Part shown: piece by piece, positions 11,398 to 22,959 of the stretch
How positions within the stretch are numbered: position 1 is the stretch's first letter
Layout: every line of letters begins with the position of its first letter
Source: Chrysopogon serrulatus
Taxonomy: Eukaryota > Streptophyta > Magnoliopsida > Poales > Poaceae
Assembly (NCBI GenBank): GCA_015844335.1
Contig: JADLZL010006942.1
Location: forward strand, 372,001-436,000
DNA: 64,000 nucleotides
Direction: 5' to 3'
Translations under genes and position numbers: made by a program
The notes under the pieces: generated by a model
Told to the model about the DNA's origin: nothing
What the model saw: only the letters and a program-made list of their open reading frames with translations
Databases searched by the model: none

Positions 11398-11657
11398 GCG
11401 GCACCGCAGTGAGCCGCCTGTGAAAAATGGGGTTTTCACAGGCGGCTCACCTAGTCAACCGCCTTTGTAAATAACTATTTACACAAGGCGGCCGACGAGG
11501 TGAGCCGCCTGTGAAAACCCATTTTCACAGCGGCTCACAGCCCGCCCGCCCTGCATCTTGTTGGCCGATTAGTACTGACCCCTGGTACAGGCGGTGGGCT
11601 TGGCCGCCTGTACAAATGCCTCTAACACCGCCTGTAGAAAGGAATTCTGTAGTAGTG
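11398..11657. repeat. CACTA right subterminal repeats and terminal inverted repeat
   Basis: Alternating direct and inverted copies of a motif like CACAGGCGGCTCAC / GTGAGCCGCCTGTG (11398-11530) are followed by CTGTACAAATGC-type spacers and the terminal TAGTAGTG at 11650-11657. Such arrays bind the element's own DNA-binding protein in studied CACTA elements. The candidate 3-bp target duplicate to the right is TGC (11658-11660). Confidence 0.85.
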
Positions 11658-12447
11658 TGCATCGCCGGGCTGCTCTCTTCACGTGCCATACGTACGACAT
11701 CCAACCCAGTGGTAAGTTGTAACTGGTGTACACCACGTACTACTCCCTCCAAAAACAAATACAAAGCATAATACCACGTTTTAGTATCTTAAGTTTAACT
11801 AATTATAGATAAAAAATATTAATATTTATGATATTAAATAAATATCATTAGATTACAATTCATTTGGAGCCATAAATGTAAATACTATTCATTTGAAACT
11901 TGGTCAAATATAAATCACTTTAATCAGCATCACACAATCTATAGTTGCAGTCTTTTTCAGATGGGGGAGTACTGATCCTATTTATACATATAAAGAATGC
12001 ATGTTAACTGTTAAGCATGCGTTGTGCATACATACATAGATACATATACACCAATGCAAATAGTAGAAGGAAATAAAGTAACTTGGGATTTTGAAATTTG
12101 GAAATTAAGCCCTGGTGCACCCTCGCGAAAAGAACGACGGCGACTGGAGGCTCAAGGAGGAGGAGGATCAAATCACCCTCAAGTTTATGGTGGGGAAGAC
12201 GAGCAAGGAAGAACTCAAGGTTGAAACAACAGAGGACCAGACGCTCCTGCTCATCAGGTACAAGAAGGATGAGAAGAAAGAGGAGGACAAGAGCAAGAGC
12301 TCGCTGGACCTGGACGTCCGCCTGCTGATGCCTCCCGGCTACGACAGTAATAAGATGCAGGCGATGCTCTTGTCTAACGGCTGGCTAGAGATTTCTATCC
12401 CCAAGCCTAAGAACAAGCCCCAGGAGATACAGATCTCCCAAGCATAA
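11658..12447 (+). pseudogene. Small heat-shock protein (HSP20-like) gene, copy A, split by the CACTA insertion
   Basis: Exon 2 (12110-12447, 338 nt) encodes an alpha-crystallin/HSP20-like domain ending in the NGWLEISIPKPK strand, followed by a short hydrophilic tail. Upstream, 11658-11711 matches the last part of exon 1 of the intact paralogue at 41843-43263 (shared CGGGCTG.TCTCTTC.CGTGCCAT and then GACATC.AACCCAGTG before the GT). It ends at a GTAAG donor at 11712. Exon 2 of both copies is exactly 338 nt, and the phase-1 intron is conserved. The start codon and transit-peptide region of copy A are separated from the rest by the CACTA element, whose end touches base 11658. Exon 2 itself is open. 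A transcript starting downstream could give only a domain-only protein. Confidence 0.85.
11743..11969. mobile_element. Stowaway-like MITE in the sHSP-A intron
   Basis: CTCCCTCC at the left and GGGGGAG at the right are terminal inverted repeats flanked by TA dinucleotides (11741-11742 and 11970-11971). The length is about 227 bp, AT-rich, with no coding capacity. Confidence 0.7.
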
Positions 12448-12895
12448 GATGTGGCTTTCTCTGCTTCTGTTCTCTGCCTGTGCTAATAATTAATGTACTT
12501 ATTACAAGCAGCATGTGACGTACAGTATTATTGACAACCAATAACCTAAGCCTAAGCAAGAACGCAAAACGAGATGCACCCACCCATTGATCATCTCAGT
12601 ATGTATGGATATATAGATGTGTGGCTCCTCTGCTTCTGTGTTCGTTCTGCATGCAGGGTGCTAATAATGTACTTAAGCAGCATGTACGTGTAGCTGCTTT
12701 AATGGTCTTGTACCCTAATGTGATGTTTAATCATACATCTCCTATTATGCCAAGCCTCATTTCGCATCAACTGGATTTCAGAATATATACTGCCAGCTAG
12801 GCAGTTGTGCATCAAGATTAGATATCAAATTTAAATCACCACAGAAGGTGATACATTTATGTTTCTACCACTAGTATAGAATAAAGCATGTGCTA
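12448..12895 (+). other. 3' flank of sHSP-A
   Basis: This is untranslated and intergenic DNA, shared in part with the flank of sHSP-B (words such as TAATGTACTTA, AGCAGCATGT and GTTTAATCATACATCT recur at 43330-43460). An internal duplication repeats GTGGCT..CTCTGCTTCTGTTC (about 12451 and 12620). I see no gene. Confidence 0.5.
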
Positions 12896-13720
12896 TCTTA
12901 CTATTACTGACTGAAGTCTCTAATGGAGTCAACATGTCAATTCTCACGAGATATGTTAGAAAACAAAAGAATAAATGTTAGAAATTCTCATAAATTAGAA
13001 ACATCTATCTACAGAAACATCTATCCTTTTAACTTGCTACACTACAATCATCATTTCCAATAAGACATGCATTGGACTTATTTTGTTTCATAGAAAATCT
13101 TACATCTCTGCCATCGCAAAATGTTTATAAAATAACACTCTAAATTTACATCTAAATTACCTCGCTCTTTTGTTATGCAAAGTTAATTTAAAATAACCCA
13201 ACTCTCTACCATAATGAAAGATAATACCAAGTAATCCGTAAGTTTTTTTTCAAATAACCAGCATGTATTATTATGAAAGATATAAAATAACCTATTTAAT
13301 TTTCACATCAATTATCCCGCTTCAACTATACAAAATTTGAGATACCCTTCAAATCGACATCTACATACCCTTCAAATCTATATCTAGATACCAATACAGA
13401 TCTAATATGAGAAATAATTCTATAACCATAAAGTATGTAATTTATATTTCTAAATTACACATATTTCTAAATTACACATCTCCACTAGTGTTAAGTTAAA
13501 AGTAAACATAAATGTTATGTACCACCATGTAGACGAAGTGAACAAGTGTGCAAGGAAAAGAGTTATATTAATAACTTATCAATTGTTGGAAAATATTGTC
13601 TTAACATACCATGTACCATTGACACTGAATGTTTAATTTAAATTATAATGCCAATAAATTTTGTTGGTACAAAAAAATAGAAACAACTGTAAAAAATATA
13701 TGTTGTAAATAGTATGTAAG
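12896..13720 (+). mobile_element. Helitron-like 5'-end fragment (copy 1 of 3)
   Basis: The sequence starts A|TCTTACTATTACT and then carries AT-rich repeats of the type CTAAATTTACATCTAAATTACC. It is collinear with the stretches at 36708 and 43599. A 5' TC terminus after A is the Helitron convention. I cannot find a CTRR end with hairpin, so this is a 5' fragment or an unclassified repeat. Confidence 0.4.
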
Positions 13721-14367
13721 AATCAATGAACATGTGAATGTTTCGTTGGGTAAATGAAAATTCAAATATGTGGGAAATAAAAAAGTATTTATTTCATGAG
13801 AGTTCATTACCACGAATTGTTTTTATGGCAGAATTCGTGATGGCCACCCTCATAAAAATCACACTCTCACTAGGTTTGCAACAATGTTTTCGTGGTTGTA
13901 TGTCTTAGTATTTCATGAGTCACTATCATATCTATGAAAGTCAGCATCATGAAAAGGAATTTCATAAACTAACACACTAGCATTCTCATGAAAGCCATCT
14001 TCCAATTTTCAAGAGGTGAAACTTAACATGAAACAGGTCTCTCTCAATATATAGTTTCATCGGCACAGTTTCATAAGGTTTACTTTAGTCTTTCATAGGT
14101 CCCATCGGTGTCTCTCAACTCCAACCATACCACGGGATGAAATATGCTAAAGGTTCTCAGTGGGGGTTTCATACGGTTTCTGACGTCTTAGAAACGAAGC
14201 CAATAAGTTTCGTAGGGATGAAGTGTTTCTCTTCTCTCTCCTCTTTGTTTCATACAAAAACTCAGATCTGCCGATGTAGCATCCTATTTAATGTGCATGA
14301 AACCCCCTGTGAAACTCCATTGAGACTAGCCTAATAACACGCACCTTGCTCGTCAATTTTTTTTAAA
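13721..14367. other. Unassigned AT-rich repeat-like DNA
   Basis: There is no convincing ORF. TTCATGAAA/TTTCATGAG-type words recur in both orientations (13795-14330), which suggests a decayed MITE. I could not define its ends. Confidence 0.3.
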
Positions 14368-14979
14368 CTAGAAAATATATCTGTGCGTTACAACGGGAGA
14401 AAAAACTATAAAAAATGTGTATTGATAGATTTTTATTTTACAATTTATTTTATGATGTCTATGAAAATCATAATATAAAGTTACTATTGGTAATAGTATA
14501 ACAATGCTCTATTAAATCCATATCAAATTAAAATAGAATTTTGATAGATTTTTATCTCATTGTAAAGAAATAAATATTTACTCGTGAATATAACATAACT
14601 TTAGTTTCTACACTATTCATGTGTTGGTAGAGTTAAATACAAAGTTTCATGATTGCCTTCAAGATTACATAAAAATATCTATACGTAGTATTTTTTTATT
14701 AAAGAAAATTTAAGATTTAAAGAGTTATAACGGTACTTTTATAGTAATCGTCTAGGTGCATTGAACCCAAACCTACAGCTGATGGCTCCGAGGTTTGTCT
14801 AAGAATCACATCATCTATCCCACAATGGAAAGAATTAAGGATTTCAAGGCTCATAACGAACGCCAAAAACAAGTCCAAACGGACACAAAGAGTTAGGAGG
14901 GCCATACCAAAAAAATGATACTAAAAACTTGGAAAGAAATTTTACCTCTTTATTATTATAATAGATAATAGATAATAGA
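14368..14979 (-). mobile_element. Short non-autonomous Helitron candidate
   Basis: Read on the minus strand, the 3' end is ...CCCGTTGTAACGCACAGATA...CTAG followed by host T, which matches the CTRR 3' terminus and the CCCGTTGCAACGCACGG word common in grass Helitrons. The 5' end is TC-TATTATCTATTAT... near 14965-14979; the exact base is ambiguous because TAATAGA is repeated. The length is about 0.6 kb with no Rep/helicase coding. Confidence 0.55.
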
Positions 14980-15057
14980 AAAATCAGTCTTAGAGCCAGC
15001 CAGGGTTAGAGAGAGAGAGTAGAGTAGAGTACTAGTAGGTGACATTGTTTGTTACTA

Positions 15058-15292
15058 CTTCCTCCGTCCTAAAAAGGATGTCGTTCTTGCTTCTCGAGAA
15101 ATGACTGCCAGTAATTTTTATAAATAATAAATATCATCGATTAGTATCATAATTAGTATTATCGGAAAGATCTTTAGATCTAGTTTTTTGACAAATTTAT
15201 TTAGAGATATAAATATTGTACGTATTTTCTATAAATCAAGTCAAACTTATGACACGAACACCCAAAACATCGTTCTTTTTGAACGGAGGGAG
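15058..15292. mobile_element. Stowaway-like MITE
   Basis: Terminal inverted repeats CTTCCTCCGTCC / GAACGGAGGGAG are flanked by TA (15056-15057 and 15293-15294). The body is the familiar AT-rich one with GATCTTTAGATCTAG. It lies just upstream of the first HIG1 unit. Confidence 0.8.
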
Positions 15293-15715
15293 TACGTCCG
15301 TGTCACTGACACATGGTCCAGCATCGCCCACTTGTCTGTGCCTCGCTCGCACCCAGAAACAATTTATTGGCAGGCAGACAGAGAGGGAGGAAGGAGATGA
15401 AAAGGTGGACCCCACCCGTGCTTGAACTGAGTGACTGAATGAATACCAAACCTTGGGCACGACACGACCTGCCAACCGACCGAAAGCGAGTGCCCGTGTC
15501 CTACACTAGACTCTCCTGCGGGCTGCGGCTGCGGCGCTGCCCACAAGAAAAGGAAGCTAGGAAACCAGGGGAGGAGAGGAGAGGCTGAAAACAGAAGGCG
15601 CCGCGGGGAGAGCCTCTCGTTTTCGTCGTCTCGCCCCGTTTCTCCCCCTTCTCCATGGCATCCATCATAGGCAGGGCAGGGTGCATGAACGAACACACAC
15701 TCCACTCTCGTCAGC

Positions 15716-15724
15716 TATAATAAG
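15716..15724 (+). promoter_or_regulatory. TATA-like box of HIG1 copy 1
   Basis: TATAATAAG lies about 205 bases before the ATG, in the same position relative to the gene as TATAAG in copies 2 and 3. Relative to those copies it has a three-base insertion. Confidence 0.5.
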
Positions 15725-15923
15725 TAGGTCACCTGGCTGGCTGCTGCGGGCTGCTTCCATCCAGCAATCCATCCATCCCTCCCTGCAAACAAGCATAGAC
15801 GCATCACGCATCCACCAAATCCATCAAAACACACAGACACAGCTAGCAGAGCAGACCGTTTCGATTTCGAGGGAAGCAGATCCGTGGATCGAATCGAAAA
15901 GATCGAGAGCGAGCGAGGGAGAG

Positions 15924-16463
15924 ATGGAGCGGATGAGCTCGTCGCTGCAGTCGTGGGTGGAGGAACACGAGCTCTCAACCATCGGTGGGTCACTCATTCA
16001 GTCACTCGTCCAGTTCATTACTAATTAATTACTGACACCGAAACCCATGCATGGATCGCATTTCAATCCTCTCCCTATTGGATTTTTCGATCCCCACTCA
16101 GTTCAGATCAGATTGTGCAGTCGAAGCTATACTACTTTAGACTCATCATCATTCACAGATAGATCTTATCTTAATTACGCTCTTCTGATGTGCGTACAGG
16201 TGCCGTGTGGGCGACGGCTGTGGGCGCGTCGGTGGCGTACAGCCGGCGCCGGTCGCCGCCGCAGGCTCATCCACGCCAGGATGCACGCCCAGGCGCTCAC
16301 GCTCGCCGTCCTCGGCGGAGCCGCGCTCGCGCACCACTACTACGGCAAGAGCTCCAGCAGCAAGAAGAGGCAGAAGCAGGAGGACCTGGACTACGGCTTC
16401 TACTCGCAGCTGCCGCCGGCCACCGACGCCGACGGCAACGAGAACGAGCGATGGAGCTGGTAG
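15924..16463 (+). pseudogene. HIG1-domain (hypoxia-induced/RCF1-like) gene, copy 1, frameshifted
   Basis: Exon 1 is 15924-15984 (61 nt, phase-1 donor G|GTGGGT). Exon 2 starts at 16200 after TGCGTACAG. The gene is otherwise like copies 2 and 3, but exon 2 lacks a net 14 nt between the RRRSP codons and the LIHARMHAQ codons (around 16257-16268). The frame changes, and the conserved second membrane helix is not translated from the normal start. The original frame of the rest (LIHARMHAQALTLAVLGG... to the ERWSW end at 16463) is fully preserved with no other lesion, so the break is recent. Reading on in the shifted frame gives an Arg-rich tail ending near 16555. A polyadenylation-like AATAAA sits at 16546. 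Confidence 0.85.
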
Positions 16464-17049
16464 GCTCCGGAGCCGTAGCTTTCACCTCACCTGCATCTCC
16501 ATCGGGGCAAGACATTGGCAGCGAGATGAAAGAGGAGCAAACAACAATAAATTAGTTGCAATAATTGGTGGGTGGTTACAATGATGCGTGACGTGGCGCC
16601 TGGCTTCCTTCGTCCTAGTCTTAATCCTAATCCTAATCCATCCAGCTAAGACGTTCATCAGGGCCCGTGGTTTCGTTTACTTTACATTATCCATCCACAT
16701 CAGTCAACCCATGTCCATCCGGCCGGCCGGCGGCATCTATCGGAGTTGCAGGAGCCCGCCGCCCGCCCATGGTTTCCTTCTCTTGTTGGCTGATGCTGCT
16801 ATGCTACCCTACCGAGAACCTCCGGCGACGACGGACGACGCAGCTCTCTTTGATTTCCATGGCTATCGGTCAGACTTGTGTTTGCTGTTGCCTTCGATTC
16901 TTCTCCTGTACTAGTACTACTTGTACCATTTCAACCGTTGATTGAATGGTCATGATGATGACGATAATTATGTTTTGTTGTCTCTTGCCAAAAAAAAAAA
17001 AAACTCAACCTAGAATTATTGTTTGCCTTTGCCAAAAAAGAACTCAATA

Positions 17050-18245
17050 TTTAATTACTGTTTGCCCATTTTATTGCTCCGAGGGGGCTCCCGCTCCTCT
17101 ACTGTACAGTCACTGTGGTAAGGAGCTGGAGAAGCTCCAAATTGTGGCTACACCGACTTCTCCTCTCAGTTCATTTTCTACCTCGAAATCCAAATGTGGC
17201 TCCGTGCTTCAGTGATAAACAGTATGCTACAACGATTTTGAGGAGGAGGCAAAGCTCCTAGGAGCCATGCCAAACACTGCCTTAAGTTCATCCACGAACC
17301 AAACATGCCCTTTGTCTTCACATAATCTAGAAAAGCATGCAACACTGGCAACAGCACCAGGTCTCCTCCTGGTCTTGCGGTTCAGGAGCTATGAAAACCA
17401 TGCGTCATCGTGCCTTGGGCTCGTCGTCTTGGTTTCTGAGATGGCGGGCTATAGTTCATGGGTTTGGGGGAGCTTAGGCGAAAGTCATGCACGCCCCTGT
17501 TTCTGCAACTGATGACGGTGCCCATCGGCGCCGTTTACCTCCTTGGAGGCATCGATATAGCCTCTCCACCCTACGACTATAGCGTTTGTCCCTCTCCTCC
17601 TTCGGAAAACCTAGCTCTATTCATTTGGAGCCGGTGCCAATGACGTCGTGACCCTCTTGAGGGCACAACCGTGGAGGGCCAGCTTAGGCCAACCACAACT
17701 TTCCTTCTTGCAGGCCCTGCTTGCACTCCCTATATTGTGGCACAAGTTGCTTGATGGATGGTGCCTACTATCGGTGTCCTTGCTCTGACGTCTAGCAGTT
17801 TTCTTGATTGCATCTTCTGTTAGTGGGACCACGGTCTCTCTTAGATCTCCTCGTTCTCCAACAGTTGGTCCCCCAATCCTAGAGGGTTCCTCCACCTAAA
17901 GGCATAGGTGGAAAGTGATTAATACAATATGAACTCCATAGCAATATACTTGATAGCTATCGTCTGTCATTCTTGACTTAATGCCTTGCAGTCGCCCGTG
18001 GAGTGGAGCTCGTCAGAGTTTTAACTATCAGAGGTGCACTATTTGGCGTTCTTGCTGGTGTTTCTCTATGATGTGTTATTGGTGTCGGAGTGGTTGACAT
18101 CTCTCTCCCTCCTCCTTCTTTGTGCCCCATTGGATCCTTCATGCGTCACCCATGTATTAAGTGCTTTGCACCTTCCATTCCCGCTTGCTGGAATCCCTGG
18201 TAAATCTATTCAAGTGGAGCCTCTTAGCTCCCTGGTGTTAACCTA
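17050..18245. other. Duplicated non-coding stretch, unit 1
   Basis: This stretch is collinear with 21430-22610 of unit 2. It contains a short imperfect inverted-repeat module (GGGGGCTC..GCTCCTCTA near 17080 and GAGGAGG..GCTCCTAGGAGCC near 17239-17266) that could be a small MITE. Open frames are interrupted differently in the two copies, so I see no conserved gene. Confidence 0.4.
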
Positions 18246-18589
18246 AAAAAACACAACGGTAAAGAAAGCAAGCAGCTAAGCATGCATGACACAGAAGCAA
18301 AAGCAGAGGGAGAGGCAGAGGTGCAGAGCAAGAGCAAGGCGGTAAGCTACCATGTGCCAAATTGGTAGCCCAATACCTCCCATCCTAAACCCAACTTGCA
18401 ATGCCTTTTGGACTAAAACTAGAGGGGTTTGCACCCATACAATGCATTTACTAAAAAGAGGAGTTCCTTACTAGGCATAGGAAGAGAGGAAAGGATTAAG
18501 AAATAAAGAAGGTAAAGAAAAAATTATGACTAGCACCGAGAGTAACCAAGCTAAGCTAAATTAGCAATCGATTGTTGAATTCTTGGGAA

Positions 18590-19430
18590 ATAGCTCCTTT
18601 TAGCGCTTAGCAACAACTGCTGCATTTCATCCCTGAAAAAATCCCTCGGCGCTTGGAAGTTTGGGTTGATTTGCCTAAAAATCAGGCCATTCCTTCTTCC
18701 ATATGGTCAAGCACAACCAGATGATGATCTTCATGAAAAAGGCCGTTGTGACTGCTCTCTGAAACTTTGCGAATTCTGAAAAGGTCTAGATTACTATCAT
18801 CCTGAATGTTGATCCAACCCAGCATTAGTTTGCATAGGGGCAATCCAGGAACAGATGCACTAGGAATTCTTCAGTAGAGCTATGCAGTTATACTTTGTAG
18901 TGTCATGTTCTTCCTTTTAAGTAGTTCCATTATGTTTAATCTTTCTTTTATAAGCAGTCAAAAAAAGACTTTATGTTTGTTTTGATAGCTACAGTCCACA
19001 ACATTTTGTAAACTAGGTGCAGCACTAGATGTCCACTTAGGTGCTTGTAAGCTCTTTTCACTAAGAAGGTACTCGTTCCATATGTAAGACTATTTTTCTA
19101 GCAATTCGTTGAGAGAGACATCTTCCAGAGCAGTTTGGAGCTGAAGCAACTGAGTATGGGCTTGCTGGAAAAGTGGCAAGTGCAAGGGAATTTGAGCACT
19201 ACCTTTTACTAAAAAACAATCTGTTTCTTCTTCGTAAAGGAGAAGAGTTTAGGGAACTTACGTAATAGTAACTCACTGCCCCAAATGTCCTCTCAAAGGT
19301 AACAAGATTTTTCATTATTGATTGAACTCTAGCCATGCCTTTAAATTTGTCAAGGAGCTTTAGAACATCGCTCCGCCAAAAGAATCCCCTCTTCATATTT
19401 CCAGGCAGCCTTCCAGAATGGTAGTATTTC
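18590..19430 (-). pseudogene. LINE (non-LTR retrotransposon) 3'-end fragment, unit 1
   Basis: On the minus strand the peptides MKRGFFWRSDVLKLLDKFKG... (19199-19396) and downstream pieces resemble the end of a plant LINE reverse transcriptase and its zf-RVT region. The match is clearer in the duplicate at 22960-23690. The fragment has many stops and no full-length element is present. Confidence 0.6.
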
Positions 19431-20244
19431 TCTCATAGAAGAGAGACCCAAGAGATTTCCTCCTTATTAAAGAACTTGTGAAGATATTTAATTAAAAGCG
19501 CTACATTTGGGGTTTTGATGTTTATAGTTCGTGATCATTTCTCATCTCTTGCCCTGCATTGCTGGTCAGGCTACTTTTGGCTTTTGCTTGGCACTGATAT
19601 CGGCATCTCTCCAGAGACATAATTTTCAAGTTGATCAATCACTGTGCAGCCTAGTGTGTCCTTCCTCCTCTTTCTAACTCTCTCTCTCAAAAAAATCTGT
19701 GTCCTGTAGCTTCCCTGGCCTGAGCTAATCCGGCCGGTTGAATCTGAAATCCTGAATCGTCACTCGAAACGGTGCAGCTTATTGCTTGGTAATCAGGTCA
19801 GGGTCAGGGTCAGGAGACTAGGTGGCACCGTGTCACTGACACAGGGTGATCTAACATATATAGCGCTCACGGCCCACTTGTCTGTGTCACGCACTTGGAA
19901 ACAAAAAAGAAAAATGTTTTTATTAGCAGGCAGGCAGGCAGGAAGGAAAGAGATAAGATGGACCCGTGCTTGAACTGACTGAAATGAAATGGGAAACCTT
20001 GGTTGGGTAGGACGTGCCAACAGACCAAAAGGGTGTGTGTCCTGTCCTGCGGCGCTGCCCACAAGAAGCTAGGAAACCAGGGGGAGGGGGTGGGGGGAGG
20101 AGGGAGAAGAAGAGAGGCAGAAAACAGAAGGCGAGGGCGCCTCTGGTTTTAGTCGTCTCCGCCCGTTTCTCCCCTTTTCCATGGCAGGCAGCTGCAGGGA
20201 GGGTGCTTGAACACACACGTGCACTTCCACTCTCGATCGTCACC

Positions 20245-20250
20245 TATAAG
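20245..20250 (+). promoter_or_regulatory. TATA-like box of HIG1 copy 2
   Basis: TATAAG sits in CACCTATAAGTAGGTCAT, 181 bases before the ATG. The context is conserved in copy 3. Confidence 0.55.
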
Positions 20251-20430
20251 TAGGTCATCTGGCTGCTGCTTCCACCAATCCATTCATTCATCCATCCCTG
20301 CAATCAAGCACACATCCACCAAATCCATCCAAGCACACAGCTAGCTAGCAGAGCGTTTCGAGGGAAACAGCAGATCCATCGATCGAATCGAAGATCGAGG
20401 CTACCTAGGGAAGAAGAAAGCGAGAGAGAA

Positions 20431-20909
20431 ATGGAGCGGATGAGCTCGTCGCTGCAGTCGTGGGTGGAGGAGCACAAGCTCTCAACCATCGGTGAGTCAG
20501 TCAGTTCATTAATTACTGACACTGCAAACCCACAATCCCCTCCCCTTTTGGATTTGTCAGTTCAGTTCAGTTCAGTTCAGATCAGATCGTGCAGTCGTCG
20601 TCAAAGCTAGTTTAACAGATAGATATGCTGCTGTGCTGTGCAGGTGCCGTGTGGGCGACGGCGGTGGGCGCGTCGGTGGCGTACAGCCGGCGCCGGACGC
20701 CGGCGCGGGCCACGAGCCTGCGCCTCATCCACGCCAGGATGCACGCCCAGGCTCTCACGCTCGCCGTCCTCGGCGGAGCAGCGCTCGCGCACCACTACTC
20801 CGGCAGCAACAAGAGGCAGCAGCAGGAGGACCTGGACTACGGCTTCTACTCCCAGCTGCCGCCGGCCACCGACGCCGACGGCAACGAGAACGAGCGGTGG
20901 AGCTGGTAG
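20431..20909 (+). CDS. HIG1-domain protein (hypoxia-induced / RCF1-like), copy 2
   Basis: Exons are 20431-20491 and 20644-20909 (phase-1 intron, GTGAGT...GTGCAG), giving 108 aa. The first 20 residues form an amphipathic lead (SLQSWVEEHKLSTIG). Two hydrophobic helices follow (about 21-36 and 56-70) linked by a basic loop, with the hallmark RLIHARMHAQALTLAVLGG. The acidic C-tail is rich in Asp, Glu and Asn and ends in WSW. HIG1-domain proteins sit in the mitochondrial inner membrane and assist respiratory (super)complex assembly, and plant members are often induced by low oxygen. The mitochondrial role here is family knowledge, not shown by this sequence. An AATAAA lies at 20990. This and copy 3 are the intact members of the tandem set. 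Confidence 0.88.
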
Positions 20910-21429
20910 GCTCCGGAGCAGTAGCTTTCACTTCACCTGCATCCATCGGGACAAGACATCGGCAGCGAGAAGAAAGAGGAGCAAACAACAATAAATTAAT
21001 TAGTAGCAATAATTGGTGATTAGCAATAATGGTGCGTGACGTGGAGCCTGCCTTGGTCCTAATCCTAATCCTAATCCATCCAGCCAAGACGTCCATCACG
21101 CCCGTGGTTTCGTTTACTTTACATTATCCATCCACATCAACCAATCCATGCCCATCCGGCCGGCCGGCGGCATCTATCGGAGTTGCAGGAGCCCGCCGCC
21201 CGCCCATGGTTTTCTTCTCTTGTTGGTTGATGCTGCTACCCTACCGAGAACCTCCGGCGACGATGGACCATGCAGCTCTCTTTGATTTCCATGGCTATCG
21301 GTCAGGCTTGTGTTTGCTGTTGCCTTCGATTCTTCTACTGTACCAGTACTACTTGTACCATTTCATCTATTGATTGAATGGTCATGACGATGACGATAAT
21401 TTTTTTTTTTTTTTGGTTGTCTCTTGAAG

Positions 21430-22610
21430 TGTTCACCAATATTCAATTACTGTTTGCCCGTTTTAAGGCCCCGAGGGGCTCTGGCTCCTCTATATTGTAC
21501 AGTCACGGTAGTAGGGAGCCAGAGAAGCTCCAAACTATGGCTAACCCGGCTCGTCTTCTCAGTTCATTTTCTACATCGAAATTTAAAATGTGACCAATGA
21601 CAAACAATGCTACTACAATGATTTTAACGAGGAGGCGAAGCCCTAGGAGCCACACCAAACACAACCTTAAGTTCATCCACAAACCAAACATGCTCTTAAC
21701 CTTCACACAATCTAGAAAAGTGTGTGATATCGGCAGCGACACTAGGTCTCCTCCTAGTCTTGCGGCCCTGCAACTGTAAAACCTATGCGTCTTTGTGCCT
21801 TGGGCTCGCTCGTCCTAGTTTCAAGATGGCGGGCTATTTGTAGCCTCCCCACCCTGTTTGTGCAACCGGCGAAAGCCATGCACGCCCCTATTTGTAGCCT
21901 CCCCACCCTATGACTATATATAGTATTTGTCCTTCTCCTCCTACTGAAAACATAGCTCTAGTCATCCGCAACCGGTGCCAACAACAGCGTGACCCTCTTG
22001 AGAGCGCAACCATGGAGGGGTCAGCTTAGGCATACCACAACTTTCCTTTTTACAGGGCTCTGCTTGCACTCCTTATATTATGGGACAAGTTGCTTGATGG
22101 ATGGTGCTTATTGTCGGTGCCCTTGCTCTAACATCCAATAGGTTTCTTGATGGCAGCTTCTTACCATATGCTAGGTTAGTAGGACCATGATCTCCCTCTC
22201 TTGGATCTCCTCGTTCTCCAATCGTTGGTCCCCAACCCTGATGCTTCCTCCCCTCTATAGGCATACGTGGAAGGCGATTAATCCCATATGAACTATGTAG
22301 AGATGTACTTGACGGTTATATGTCATTCTTGACTTAATGCCTTATAGTCACTCGTGGAGTGGAGCTCGTTGGAGTTTTGACTATTGGTGGTGCACTATTT
22401 AACGTTCTTGCTAGTGTTTCTCTATGTTGTGTTGTTGGTGTTGGTGTGAACGATATCTCTCTTCCTCCTCCCTCTTTATACCTTGTTGGACCCTTCATAG
22501 GTCACCCATGTATCAGGTGCTTTGCACCTTCCATTACCCACTTGCTGGAATCTATGGTAAATCTATTCAGGTGGAGCCTCTTAGCTCCCTGGTGTTGACC
22601 TAAAAAACAA
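21430..22610. other. Duplicated non-coding stretch, unit 2
   Basis: This is the counterpart of 17050-18245. It has a poly-T run at about 21401-21415. I recognise no gene. Confidence 0.4.
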
Positions 22611-22959
22611 AATGGTAGAGAAAGCAAGCAGCCAAGCATGCATGAGACAGAAGCAAAAGCAGAGGGAGAGGCAAAGGTTCAAAGCAAGAGCAAGGCGGTA
22701 AGCTATTGTGTGCCAAATTGGCAGCCAAATATCTCCCATCCTAAACCCAACTTGCAATGCCTTTTGGACTAAAACTAGAGGGGTTTGCATTCGTATAGTG
22801 CATTTACTAAAAAGAGGAGTTCCTTACAAATAGACTAGGCACATAGGGAGAGAGGAAAGGATTAAGAAATAAAGAAGGTAAAGAAAAATTATGACTAGCA
22901 CCAAGAGTAACCAAGCTAAGCTAAATTGGCAATCAATTGTCGAATTCTTGAGACATAGC

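Larger units (their letters stand above)
6071..11657 (+). mobile_element. CACTA (En/Spm) DNA transposon, right end intact, left end missing
   Basis: The right terminus reads ...GGAATTCTGTAGTAGTG, ending at 11657. Its reverse complement is CACTACTACAGAATTCC, a classical CACTA inverted repeat. Just inside are many copies of a GGCGG...CCGCC subterminal motif (11398-11640). The element carries the second (TNP1/TnpA-side) CACTA gene at 7299-11164, preceded by a GC-rich 5' region (6071-6500). No left CACTA terminus is seen. The LTR retrotransposon abuts at 6070, so the left end either lies beyond that insertion, outside the window, or is lost. No TNP2 transposase is visible. Confidence 0.85.
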
